Source: Sphingobium aromaticiconvertens (GTDB lineage: Bacteria; Pseudomonadota; Alphaproteobacteria; Sphingomonadales; Sphingomonadaceae). From it: a stretch of DNA of 64,000 nt. Each line of letters opens with the position of its first letter. Position 1 is the stretch's first letter. Shown piece after piece: positions 10,329-17,330 of the stretch. Below the pieces are notes generated by a model. It did no database searches and had not been told where the DNA came from. It was given only the letters and a program-made list of their open reading frames with translations. The position numbers and the translations under genes were made by a program. Location: contig NZ_JBANRJ010000001.1 in the NCBI RefSeq assembly GCF_037154075.1, positions 2,413,501 to 2,477,500 of the forward strand, read 5' to 3'.

Positions 10329-10367
10329 TTTGCAAAATCACTTTGCAAAATTGCAAAGCTACTTTGC
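10329..10367 (-). promoter_or_regulatory. Cluster of TTTGCAAA operator-like motifs upstream of sucC
   Basis: TTTGCAAA occurs at 10329-10336 and 10342-10349, a one-base variant (ATTGCAAA) at 10350-10357, and a half site (TTTGC) at 10363-10367. The two full palindromes are 13 bp apart, and the variant and half site repeat that phasing. They lie 80-118 bp upstream of the sucC start. TTTGCAAA is the core reported for RamB/ScfR (PccR-type) acyl-CoA-sensing regulators; assigning it to one here is inference. Confidence 0.5.
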
Positions 10368-10460
10368 TCCGTTTGAGCAGTTGATTGCGAAATCAACCGC
10401 TGCTCATGCTCGGCGGGCCATGGCTGGCGCGGGTTGTGTTTAGCGGAGCTGCAAAGCGTG

Positions 10461-10790
10461 TTAGAGCGCGCAGGCGAGGGCGGCGCGGCTGGTCACGATG
10501 AAAATCTCCGGATCATCGATCGCGCGGACCTTATAGAGGAGGCGATCGACGCTCATCGCACCCATGTCGGCCCTCTCCAGCGATGCGAGCGACTTGAGTC
10601 GCCGCAACTGATCCAGGCTCAGGCGGTCAACCATCCTGTCGGCCATGCATGTGGCCATGCGCGGGGAAAGGCCTGCATCGACGAGGCTTGCGCGGACCTT
10701 TTGTTCCGGCGAGATAGTGGCACAGGCGGAAAGTGCGAGGCTGGCGGCGGCCATCGTCAGAGCGACGGAACGGGGGGGTGTAAATCGCAT
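10461..10790 (-). CDS. Small predicted lipoprotein
   Basis: The 109-residue protein has a lipoprotein signal peptide (MRFTPPRSVALTMAAASLAL then SAC, lipobox LSAC with Cys at about residue 22). A short mainly helical mature part follows (ISPEQKVRASLVDAGLSPRM, CMADRMVDRLSLDQLRRLKS, and a tail ending TSRAALACAL). It is predicted to be lipid-anchored in the periplasm or outer membrane. The family looks like a small sphingomonad-type lipoprotein of unknown function. It is a single gene on the minus strand upstream of sucC. Confidence 0.7.
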   Translation of the reverse strand: MRFTPPRSVALTMAAASLALSACATISPEQKVRASLVDAGLSPRMATCMADRMVDRLSLDQLRRLKSLASLERADMGAMSVDRLLYKVRAIDDPEIFIVTSRAALACAL

Positions 10791-10893
10791 GATCCCTGTC
10801 CTGGCATAAGCAATATGAACGGCACTTTGCTAAAGGGCGGCTGAAGCGTAGGACCATGCGAATGGGCGCAGCGCGTCTGGTTGGAGTGCAGGC

Positions 10894-11292
10894 ATGGATC
10901 ATTTCTTCACGCTATTGTCGCATCGTGTGTCAAGCTGGGCCGGGCAACCCCTGGCCTTCATTCTGGCAATAACGGTGGTGCTGGTCTGGGGCGTGACCGG
11001 ACCGCTTTTCCATTATTCCGACACCTGGCAACTGGTGATCAACACCGGGACGACGATCGTCACCTTCCTGATGGTGTTCCTGATCCAGAATGCACAGAAC
11101 CGGGACGGGTCAGCAATACAGGCGAAATTGGACGAACTGATCCGGGCCGTTGACGAGGCGCGGAACGAGTTTATCGGTATCGAGCATCTGACCGAAGCGG
11201 AATTGGAGCGGGTTAAGGCCGCGATCGAGCAGGATTGCGGTGCAGACACATCGCATCAACGATCGCTGGACTGGTTGATCCGGCGTCGTTGA
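10894..11292 (+). CDS. Low-affinity iron permease family protein
   Basis: This 132-residue protein has two membrane helices (PLAFILAITVVLVWGVTGPL and TGTTIVTFLMVFLIQNAQNR) and a cytosolic tail with QAKLDELIRAVDEARNEFIG then EHLTEAELERVKAAIE. This layout, including FLIQNAQNRDGSAIQAKLDE, is diagnostic of the small bacterial Iron_permease (PF04120) family. The name derives from distant fungal Fet4 homology; iron transport by the bacterial form is not established. It is monocistronic, with TTGGAG upstream of the ATG. Confidence 0.85.
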   Translation: MDHFFTLLSHRVSSWAGQPLAFILAITVVLVWGVTGPLFHYSDTWQLVINTGTTIVTFLMVFLIQNAQNRDGSAIQAKLDELIRAVDEARNEFIGIEHLTEAELERVKAAIEQDCGADTSHQRSLDWLIRRR

Positions 11293-11308
11293 AAACGGGT
11301 GATCGTCG

Positions 11309-11488
11309 TCAGTGCGGCGTGAAAGCCGCGCGGCGATTTTCGCGCGCATAGGCGGCGACGCGGTCGCTGTAGCCGCGGGCCAGCTCTTCATAGGCGGTGC
11401 GGCCTTCCACGGAACGGGCGGCCTGCGCTCGCAAAAGCGACATCTGCTGTCGATGCAGCAGATAATTTACATCCGTCTCCAAGCTCAT
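11309..11488 (-). CDS. Small hypothetical protein (59 aa)
   Basis: A short gene encodes MSLETDVNYLLHRQQMSLLR, then AQAARSVEGRTAYEELARGY and SDRVAAYARENRRAAFTPH. A strong GGGAGGAG ribosome site lies just upstream of its ATG, and codon use matches the neighbours. The protein is helical, charged and cytosolic, with no membrane segment. Function is unknown. It is the only good frame between the iron-permease-like gene and the next small gene. Confidence 0.6.
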   Translation of the reverse strand: MSLETDVNYLLHRQQMSLLRAQAARSVEGRTAYEELARGYSDRVAAYARENRRAAFTPH

Positions 11489-11681
11489 TGTCTACACTCC
11501 TCCCTTATTCATGCACAACAGGTCGGGTGGCCGCAGCATCTAGGCTGCCGACACCCAAAGAATAGCACGACGTCGCAGGAAGCGCGAGTGCAGATTGGCG
11601 CGCGGAAGGGGCGGTTGGACAGGCAAACGGGTCGAAAAGATGCGCCGACGCACCGCCAGGGCGGGAGTCGGCGCGAGCGAG

Positions 11682-11864
11682 TCAGTTGACCGAAGCGCGA
11701 GGCGTGGTTGTCGCCGTGGCTGCAGGCGGGCGGGGGGCCGCCGGATCGCGGTCCAGATTCAGGCGCGTGGTGAGGTCGTTTTTGAACTCGGTCAGCTTGC
11801 CTTCGTCATAAAGCTTCTTGCCGACATAGCCTGCGATGGCGCCGAAGATCAGGGTGCGGATCAT
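11682..11864 (-). CDS. Small membrane-associated hypothetical protein (60 aa)
   Basis: MIRTLIFGAIAGYVGKKLYD begins with one short hydrophobic segment and is followed by EGKLTEFKNDLTTRLNLDRD and a Pro/Ala/Thr-rich tail. The start is chosen at ATG 11862-11864, preceded by AAGGAT. The longer frame to 12008 has no family-like residues and would overlap the cytochrome c gene. It is similar in layout to small inner-membrane proteins of unknown role common in sphingomonads. Confidence 0.6.
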   Translation of the reverse strand: MIRTLIFGAIAGYVGKKLYDEGKLTEFKNDLTTRLNLDRDPAAPRPPAATATTTPRASVN

Positions 11865-12004
11865 GATATTATCCTTGGATTGCGGTGGGAACGGCAGATC
11901 AACGGCGCGATGGCGCGACGGTTCCGGTGGCCTCTGCGAAAGTGCGGCAAGGCGGCGCAAAGGGATGGTGGATGCGGCCAGATTGTTCCGCCTGTGCTGC
12001 CCTG

Positions 12005-12697
12005 TCACCGACCGTTTGCGTTGAGCGCCACCACCTTCGGTTGCGGCAGTGCAGGCGCGCCGGTTCCCAATGTGGCGAGATATTTGATGATCGCCGCCCG
12101 GTCTTCGGGACGACGCAGCCCGGCGAAGGTCATCTTGGTGCCTGGCACATCGCGCGCCGGCGACGCCAGAAAGGCAAACAGCTTGTCATAGGTCCAGCTT
12201 CCCCGGTGCGCCTGCATCGCCGGGGAATAGGCGAAGCCGGGATGTGTCGCCACGCCCCGGCCGACGACACCCCACAGATTGGGACCGATCCGGTTGGGAC
12301 CGCCCTGCGTGAAGTCATGACAGCTTGTGCAGAGTTGCAGCTTTGCTTTGCCCTCGCCCACATTCGCGCTGGCGAGCAGGGTGCCAAGATCAGGCGGCGG
12401 GGCCGCCGCACGCACCGGACCACCGGCTGCGGTCGACGTCGGCATCTTTCCCTGCATATCGTGCCGATAGGCAATCAGCCGCTTGCCCTCTCCGGCTTCG
12501 CCAAGGCTGGCGGGCCAGTCCCGCTGGACCGATGCAAGGTCCACGCGCGGCGGCATGTCGTCCGTTGGCCTGTAGGCCAATGCGCCGGGACCGTCATCCT
12601 GCGAATAGAGTTGACCGCTGAACCAGTTCAGGCTCCAGGCCGAAACTGCGGCGGCCCCGACGCATAGTCCCGTGACCAGCAAGCGCATCCGGTTCAT
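12005..12697 (-). CDS. Membrane-anchored class I cytochrome c, last gene of the oxidase operon
   Basis: The 230-residue protein has an uncleaved N-terminal anchor or signal (MRLLVTGLCVGAAAVSAWSL), a linker of about 100 residues, then one cytochrome c domain. Haem c attaches at CTSCH, and the distal Met is in GTKMTFAGLRRPEDRAAIIK. GPNLWGVVGRGVATHPGFAY is typical of mitochondrial-type c2/c552. The start ATG at 12695-12697 follows the subunit IV stop by 2 bp. As the final gene of the operon it probably delivers electrons to CuA of subunit II, which has no fused cytochrome domain here. Confidence 0.9.
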   Translation of the reverse strand: MNRMRLLVTGLCVGAAAVSAWSLNWFSGQLYSQDDGPGALAYRPTDDMPPRVDLASVQRDWPASLGEAGEGKRLIAYRHDMQGKMPTSTAAGGPVRAAAPPPDLGTLLASANVGEGKAKLQLCTSCHDFTQGGPNRIGPNLWGVVGRGVATHPGFAYSPAMQAHRGSWTYDKLFAFLASPARDVPGTKMTFAGLRRPEDRAAIIKYLATLGTGAPALPQPKVVALNANGR

Positions 12698-12699
12698 GG

Positions 12700-13056
12700 T
12701 CAGCCTCCCCCGCCCAGAAAGATCGCGCGGGTCCAATAGGCATAATCCGCCTCTATGGTCATGATCCGCACCAGCACCAGCAAGACCAGTGGCGGCACCA
12801 GGACAGCGTAGATCAGGGAAAGCCGCTCCCATGCCAGATGCATGAAGATCGACAGGATCAACCCCGCCTTCAAAAGCATGAAGAGGATGATCAGCGTCCA
12901 GCGAACAATGCCCTGCACATGCATGTAATCGACCATGTAGGAGAGGGTGCTCAGCACGAACAGATAGCCCCAGACCTTCAGGTAAAGGCTGATCGGATGC
13001 TGCTGCGCGTCATCATGGGCTGTTTGAGGAGGCGCAGGTGATATGTCGTGCTGCAT
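12700..13056 (-). CDS. Cytochrome c oxidase subunit IV (caa3/bo3 CyoD-like)
   Basis: The 118-residue membrane protein has three helices: VWGYLFVLSTLSYMVDYMHV, WTLIILFMLLKAGLILSIFM and LIYAVLVPPLVLLVLVRIMT. The FMHLAWER segment after helix 2 is a mark of the prokaryotic subunit IV family (PF03626), an assembly or stability subunit with no redox group. It sits between subunit III and the cytochrome c gene. Confidence 0.85.
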   Translation of the reverse strand: MQHDISPAPPQTAHDDAQQHPISLYLKVWGYLFVLSTLSYMVDYMHVQGIVRWTLIILFMLLKAGLILSIFMHLAWERLSLIYAVLVPPLVLLVLVRIMTIEADYAYWTRAIFLGGGG

Positions 13057-13071
13057 GGCCCTTCCTTGCGA

Positions 13072-13767
13072 TTACCAGAGGTAGAAGAAGGCGAAGATGA
13101 AGACCCAGACGAGGTCGACGAAATGCCAGTAAAGCCCGGCAATCTCCACCGCGCTATAATCGCCCGCCCTGTCATAATCGCCGCGCGCGACTTTCGACGC
13201 GATGACCAGCAGGAGGATCACGCCGCAGGTCACATGCAGGCCATGAAAGCCGGTAATCATGAAGAAGGCGGCGCCAAATTGTGGCGCGCCCATGGGATTG
13301 CTCCATGGCCGCACGCCTTCCTCGACGATCAGCTTGGTCCATTCGAAGGCCTGCATACCGACAAAGGCCGCGCCGAATAGCGCCGTCAGGAACATGAGGG
13401 TCGCCGTTTTCCGCCGATCGCGGCGATATCCATAATTGACCGCCATCGCCATCGTGCCGCTGGAACTGATGAGGACGAAAGTCATGATCGCGATCAGGAT
13501 GAGCGGGATTTTCTGCCCGGCGATGACGAGGGCGAACACTTCTGCCGTATTGGGCCAGGGGATGGTGGAGGAGGATCGCACCGTCATATAGCCGGTCAGG
13601 AAGCAGGAGAAGATGAAGGTGTCGGACAGCAGGAAGATCCACATCATCGCCTTGCCCCAATGGGTGTGGCGAAAGACTTCCTGATCCGCCGACCAGTCCG
13701 CCGCGATCTCACGCAGGGCGGGGGCGATGACCTCGCGATCTCTTGTGTCCGGCATCATGTGAGACAT
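13072..13767 (-). CDS. ctaE: Haem-copper oxidase subunit III
   Basis: The 231-residue protein has about five helices. Subunit III marks are WIFLLSDTFIFSCFLTGYMT, FVGMQAFEWTKLI, AAFFMITGFHGLHVTCGVIL and the C-terminal LYWHFVDLVWVFIFAFFYLW. FHGLHV and YWHFVDLVW are the classic motifs. It encodes the non-catalytic subunit that supports proton uptake and stability. A second, divergent subunit-III-like gene lies just upstream in the operon. Confidence 0.92.
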   Translation of the reverse strand: MSHMMPDTRDREVIAPALREIAADWSADQEVFRHTHWGKAMMWIFLLSDTFIFSCFLTGYMTVRSSSTIPWPNTAEVFALVIAGQKIPLILIAIMTFVLISSSGTMAMAVNYGYRRDRRKTATLMFLTALFGAAFVGMQAFEWTKLIVEEGVRPWSNPMGAPQFGAAFFMITGFHGLHVTCGVILLLVIASKVARGDYDRAGDYSAVEIAGLYWHFVDLVWVFIFAFFYLW

Positions 13768-13794
13768 GGTGTGGGTGTCCCGAATTAGATGGCT

Positions 13795-14409
13795 TCACGT
13801 TGTTACAAGCAGTGCGGCAAGCAATATCCAGATGAGCAGGAGGAAATGCCAATAGATGGCGCACAGACCGATATTGCGGAGGTTGCGCGCGCCAAGGGCG
13901 CGGCCAGCGGCGACAAGGCCACCGACGATATGGCAGCCATGCAGGGCCGTCAGCAGATAGAAGAAGGCGTAGGCGGGATTGGCGGACAGATAATAGCCCG
14001 ACGCCTGATACTGCCGCCAGAGCAGCCATTGCCCGCAAAGGAAGGCGAGGCCCAGCACCGTGCCCACATAGGAAACCTGCATGGCCCTGCCTTGCGCACC
14101 GCTCCGGGCCGCGTGCCGGGCGGCTTCCCAGGCGATGCTACTCACCACCAATATGGCGCTGTTGATCCAGAGCAACGGTGGATCGGGCATCGGTACCCAG
14201 TCGCTGCCCCCGCCATGGTCCATGACGCTGTGCAGGCCCATGCGCATGACATAGGTTGCCGTCAGCAGCGAAAACATCACCACAGCGACGGCGAAATAGA
14301 CGAAAAGGCCCACGGTTCCGGCCGATGGGCGATAGCTATGCGGGTCCGCCGGATTGCTGTTGCCCGGTGTTTCCCAGCTCTTGTCTATCAGGCGCGAAAA
14401 GATCGTCAT
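13795..14409 (-). CDS. Second, divergent oxidase subunit III-like protein
   Basis: The 204-residue membrane protein has the subunit III fold (TVGLFVYFAVAVVMFSLLTA, PDPPLLWINSAILVVSSIAW, AFFYLLTALHGCHIVGGLVA and the C-terminal CAIYWHFLLLIWILLAALLV). LHGCHI and YWHFLLLIW match the usual LHGLHV and YWHFVD motifs, but the acidic residue after YWHF is missing. Its ATG overlaps the subunit I stop as ATGA. It is translated directly after subunit I and before the standard subunit III. Confidence 0.88.
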   Translation of the reverse strand: MTIFSRLIDKSWETPGNSNPADPHSYRPSAGTVGLFVYFAVAVVMFSLLTATYVMRMGLHSVMDHGGGSDWVPMPDPPLLWINSAILVVSSIAWEAARHAARSGAQGRAMQVSYVGTVLGLAFLCGQWLLWRQYQASGYYLSANPAYAFFYLLTALHGCHIVGGLVAAGRALGARNLRNIGLCAIYWHFLLLIWILLAALLVTT

Positions 14410-16124
14410 GCTGGCGGCTCCGTCTGCGGGATGAAGTCGCGCGGTGCGCCCGGTACGCTATAGTCATAAGCCCAGCGATAAACGACCGGCAGCTTTGCCG
14501 CCCAGTTGCCGTGGGCGGGCGGCGTGTCGGGCGTCTGCCATTCCAGGCTGGCCGCGCCCCATGGATTGGGATCGGCGCGCGGGCCGCGGAACCGGCTCCA
14601 GATCATGTTGAAGAAGAACAATCCCTGCGCACAGAAAACGATCAGCGCGGCGATGCTGATCCACTCATTGGCCAGATGCACTGATTGCGGAATGAAGGCC
14701 GTTTCGCCCAGCGCATAATAGCGGCGGGGCACACCCAATATGCCCAGATAATGCATGGGCAGGAAAATGGCGTAAACGCCCAGGAAGGTGATCCAGAAAT
14801 GGAGCTGCCCCAGCGTCTCGTTCCACATCCGCCCGAAAATCTTGGGATACCAGTGATAGATGGCGCCAAAGATCACCAGCACCGGCGAAACGCCCATCAC
14901 CATGTGGAAATGGGCGACGACGAAGAAGGTGTCGGACAGTGGCACGTCGACGCTGACATTGCCCAGGAACAGGCCCGACAGCCCGCCATGGATGAAGGTG
15001 AAGATGAAGGCGATGGCGAACAGCATCGGCACCCGCAGATGGATGTCGCCACGCCACAGGGTAAGCAGCCAGTTATAGACTTTGATCGCGGTCGGAATGG
15101 CGATGATGAGCGTCGAGGTCGCGAAAAAGAACCCGAAATAGGGGTTCATGCCGCTCACATACATATGATGCGCCCAGACGACGAAGCTGAGTGCGCCGAT
15201 GATGACGATCGCCCAGACCATCATCCGATAGCCGAAGATGTTCCGCCGCGCATGGACGCTGATCAGATCCGACACGATGCCAAAGGCCGGAAGCGCGACG
15301 ATATAGACTTCGGGATGGCCGAAGAACCAGAAGAGATGCTGGAAGAGCAGGGGGCTTCCCCCTTCCGTATCGGTGATGCGGCCCATCGACTGCATGGTGG
15401 GCATGAAGAAGCTGGTGCCAGCGAAATGATCGAACAGCATCATGATCGCCGCAACGAACAGCGCGGGAAAGGCGAGCAGCCCCATGACTGATGCGGTGAA
15501 GATGCCCCAGACCGATAATGGCATCCGCATCAGCGTCATGCCTCTGGTGCGCGCCTGAAGCACGGTCGTCACATAATTCAGGCCGCCCATGGTGAAGGCA
15601 ACAACGAAGATCGCCAGGCTGACCAACATGGTCGCGATGCCCCATTGATGGCCGGGCGTGCCTTCGCTGATTGCCTGCGGAGGGTAGAGCGTCCAGCCCG
15701 CGCCGGTCGGCCCGCCGGGGACGAAAAAACCCACCACCAGCACAATTACCGAGAGGAGGTAAAGCCAGTAACTGAGCATGTTGACGAAGGGGAACACCAT
15801 GTCCCGCGCGCCGATCATCAGGGGAATGAGGTAATTGCCAAAACCGCCCAGCAGCAGGGCGGTCAGGAGATAAACCACCATGATCATGCCGTGCATGGAT
15901 ACGAACTGAAGATAATTGTCCGGCTGGATGAATGAAAAAGCGCCGGGAAAGCCCAGTTGCAACCGCATCAACGCCGACAATATCAACGCCACCAACCCGA
16001 TGGCGATGGCGGTCAGGCTATATTGAATGGCGATGACCTTGTGATCCTGGCTCCAGATATATTTCGTGACCCAGCTATGCGGATGATGCAGCGGGCGCAG
16101 GTCGTCGGCCAGGGTGGTTGCCAT
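14406..16124 (-). CDS. ctaD: Cytochrome c oxidase subunit I (aa3-type catalytic subunit)
   Basis: The 572-residue protein has 12 helices and binds haem a, haem a3 and CuB, where O2 is reduced and protons are pumped. Ligand motifs are FVSMHGMIMVVYLL (low-spin haem His), WFFGHPEVYIVALPAFGIVS (CuB His, covalent Tyr and the glutamate of A1-type oxidases), VWAHHMYVSGMNP (CuB HH pair) and VVAHFHMVMGVSPV (haem a3 and haem a His). The proton-entry segment reads GGFGNYLIPLMIGARDM. It shares one base with the coxB stop (TAATG) and overlaps the next gene by ATGA, so the operon is tightly coupled. Confidence 0.96.
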   Translation of the reverse strand: MATTLADDLRPLHHPHSWVTKYIWSQDHKVIAIQYSLTAIAIGLVALILSALMRLQLGFPGAFSFIQPDNYLQFVSMHGMIMVVYLLTALLLGGFGNYLIPLMIGARDMVFPFVNMLSYWLYLLSVIVLVVGFFVPGGPTGAGWTLYPPQAISEGTPGHQWGIATMLVSLAIFVVAFTMGGLNYVTTVLQARTRGMTLMRMPLSVWGIFTASVMGLLAFPALFVAAIMMLFDHFAGTSFFMPTMQSMGRITDTEGGSPLLFQHLFWFFGHPEVYIVALPAFGIVSDLISVHARRNIFGYRMMVWAIVIIGALSFVVWAHHMYVSGMNPYFGFFFATSTLIIAIPTAIKVYNWLLTLWRGDIHLRVPMLFAIAFIFTFIHGGLSGLFLGNVSVDVPLSDTFFVVAHFHMVMGVSPVLVIFGAIYHWYPKIFGRMWNETLGQLHFWITFLGVYAIFLPMHYLGILGVPRRYYALGETAFIPQSVHLANEWISIAALIVFCAQGLFFFNMIWSRFRGPRADPNPWGAASLEWQTPDTPPAHGNWAAKLPVVYRWAYDYSVPGAPRDFIPQTEPPA

Positions 16125-16993
16125 TAGCGTATGCTCCCAATGGTGGGTGTGATACAGGCATTGGCCCTGTTCATCAGGAGCGACAGGGCAGCGGGAGGGG
16201 CTTCCGCCAAAATCTGCCCGAAACTGATCTGCTGCGCCTGCCAGGCCGCGAACGCCTTGGGGGATTCCACGATCACCTTGCCGCGCATCTCATGATGGCC
16301 AACGCCACACAGTTCCGCGCAGAGTATGTCATATGTCCCGGCCTTGGTCGGCGTCATCCAGAAATAGGTTACGATGCCGGGCACCAGATCCATTTTCGCG
16401 CGAAATTCGGGCACATAGAAATCATGCAGCACGTCCTTGGACCGCAGCACGATCTTGACCGGTTTGCCCAGCGGCAGATGCATATCGCCGCTCTCGATCA
16501 GAATATCATCGCGTCCGAACGGATCGAGTGGGTCGAGGCCCAGCGGGTTTTCGGGCGTGATATATTTGACCGCCGCCGCACCCAATGTGCCATCCGGCCC
16601 CGGATAGCGGAACGACCATTGCCATTGCTGGCCAACCGCTTCCATGATCGCGGCTTCCTGCGGCACCGATACATATTTGCCCCATGCCGCCAACCCCGGC
16701 GCGAGCATCCCGGCGATGCCGATCGCTGTCCAGAAGGTCAGCCGTTTTTCCAGTGATGTGTTCTCAGGCTCATAATGCGCGCGATGACCGTCGCGATGAC
16801 GATAGCGGACCAGCACCCAGGCCAGAAAAAGATTGAGCGCCACAAAGGCCGCCGCGCAGATCAATAAGGTGATGTCGAGCGCTGAATCAATCGAAGCCCA
16901 ATTGGAAGCGATGGGCGTTTGCCACCAGGGGCTGAATATGTGGAATGCGACCGAACCGATCACCAGCAGAGCGATGGCTACCGCAATCGGCAC
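16124..16993 (-). CDS. ctaC: Cytochrome c oxidase subunit II (CuA)
   Basis: The 289-residue protein has two to three N-terminal helices (AVAIALLVIGSVAFHIF, LLICAAAFVALNLFLAWVLV, FWTAIGIAGMLAPGLAAWG) and a periplasmic cupredoxin domain. The CuA site is complete: the His in SKDVLHDFYVPEFRAKMDLV, then CAELCGVGHHEMRG with both Cys, the Glu, His and Met. The electron-entry aromatic stretch is QQWQWSFRYPG. No cytochrome c domain is fused, consistent with the separate cytochrome gene at the operon end. The start is GTG at 16991-16993 with GGGAGAG upstream. It is the first gene of the operon. Confidence 0.93.
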   Translation of the reverse strand: MPIAVAIALLVIGSVAFHIFSPWWQTPIASNWASIDSALDITLLICAAAFVALNLFLAWVLVRYRHRDGHRAHYEPENTSLEKRLTFWTAIGIAGMLAPGLAAWGKYVSVPQEAAIMEAVGQQWQWSFRYPGPDGTLGAAAVKYITPENPLGLDPLDPFGRDDILIESGDMHLPLGKPVKIVLRSKDVLHDFYVPEFRAKMDLVPGIVTYFWMTPTKAGTYDILCAELCGVGHHEMRGKVIVESPKAFAAWQAQQISFGQILAEAPPAALSLLMNRANACITPTIGSIR

Positions 16994-17330
16994 AAGCTCT
17001 CTCCCTACAATGTAGGCGGCTCGCAGCTATTCAGGCCAGCTTTTATCGAGTCGCCTCAGACATAATCGCCAACAGCAATTTATATGAAAAAGCCGTTGGG
17101 GGGAAGCGTTGCAGCTTTTTCGAGACTTTCCCGTCAAAGCGAAAAAATAGCTGGACCATTTCTATACTTGTTTGGCGGGCCGACCGTGGCTTTGGGATGT
17201 GCCCCGTCATGATCTTCAGCAATGCCTCGCGCTGGCTATCGTGGGGCTCTTGTCAGCGAAGGCGATGACTTCGCCATTCCCCTCGTGAATGGCGGCAGGC
17301 CATTTGAAGATCGCGGCGATCCGAAGGTCA
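16994..17330. other. Gene-free gap upstream of the oxidase operon, with a hairpin
   Basis: No convincing gene is seen in these 337 bp. They should contain the oxidase promoter and the end of the ligD transcript. An inverted repeat, GAAAAAGC at 17086-17093 and GCTTTTTC at 17114-17121, could act as a bidirectional terminator. No other structure is evident. Confidence 0.4.
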
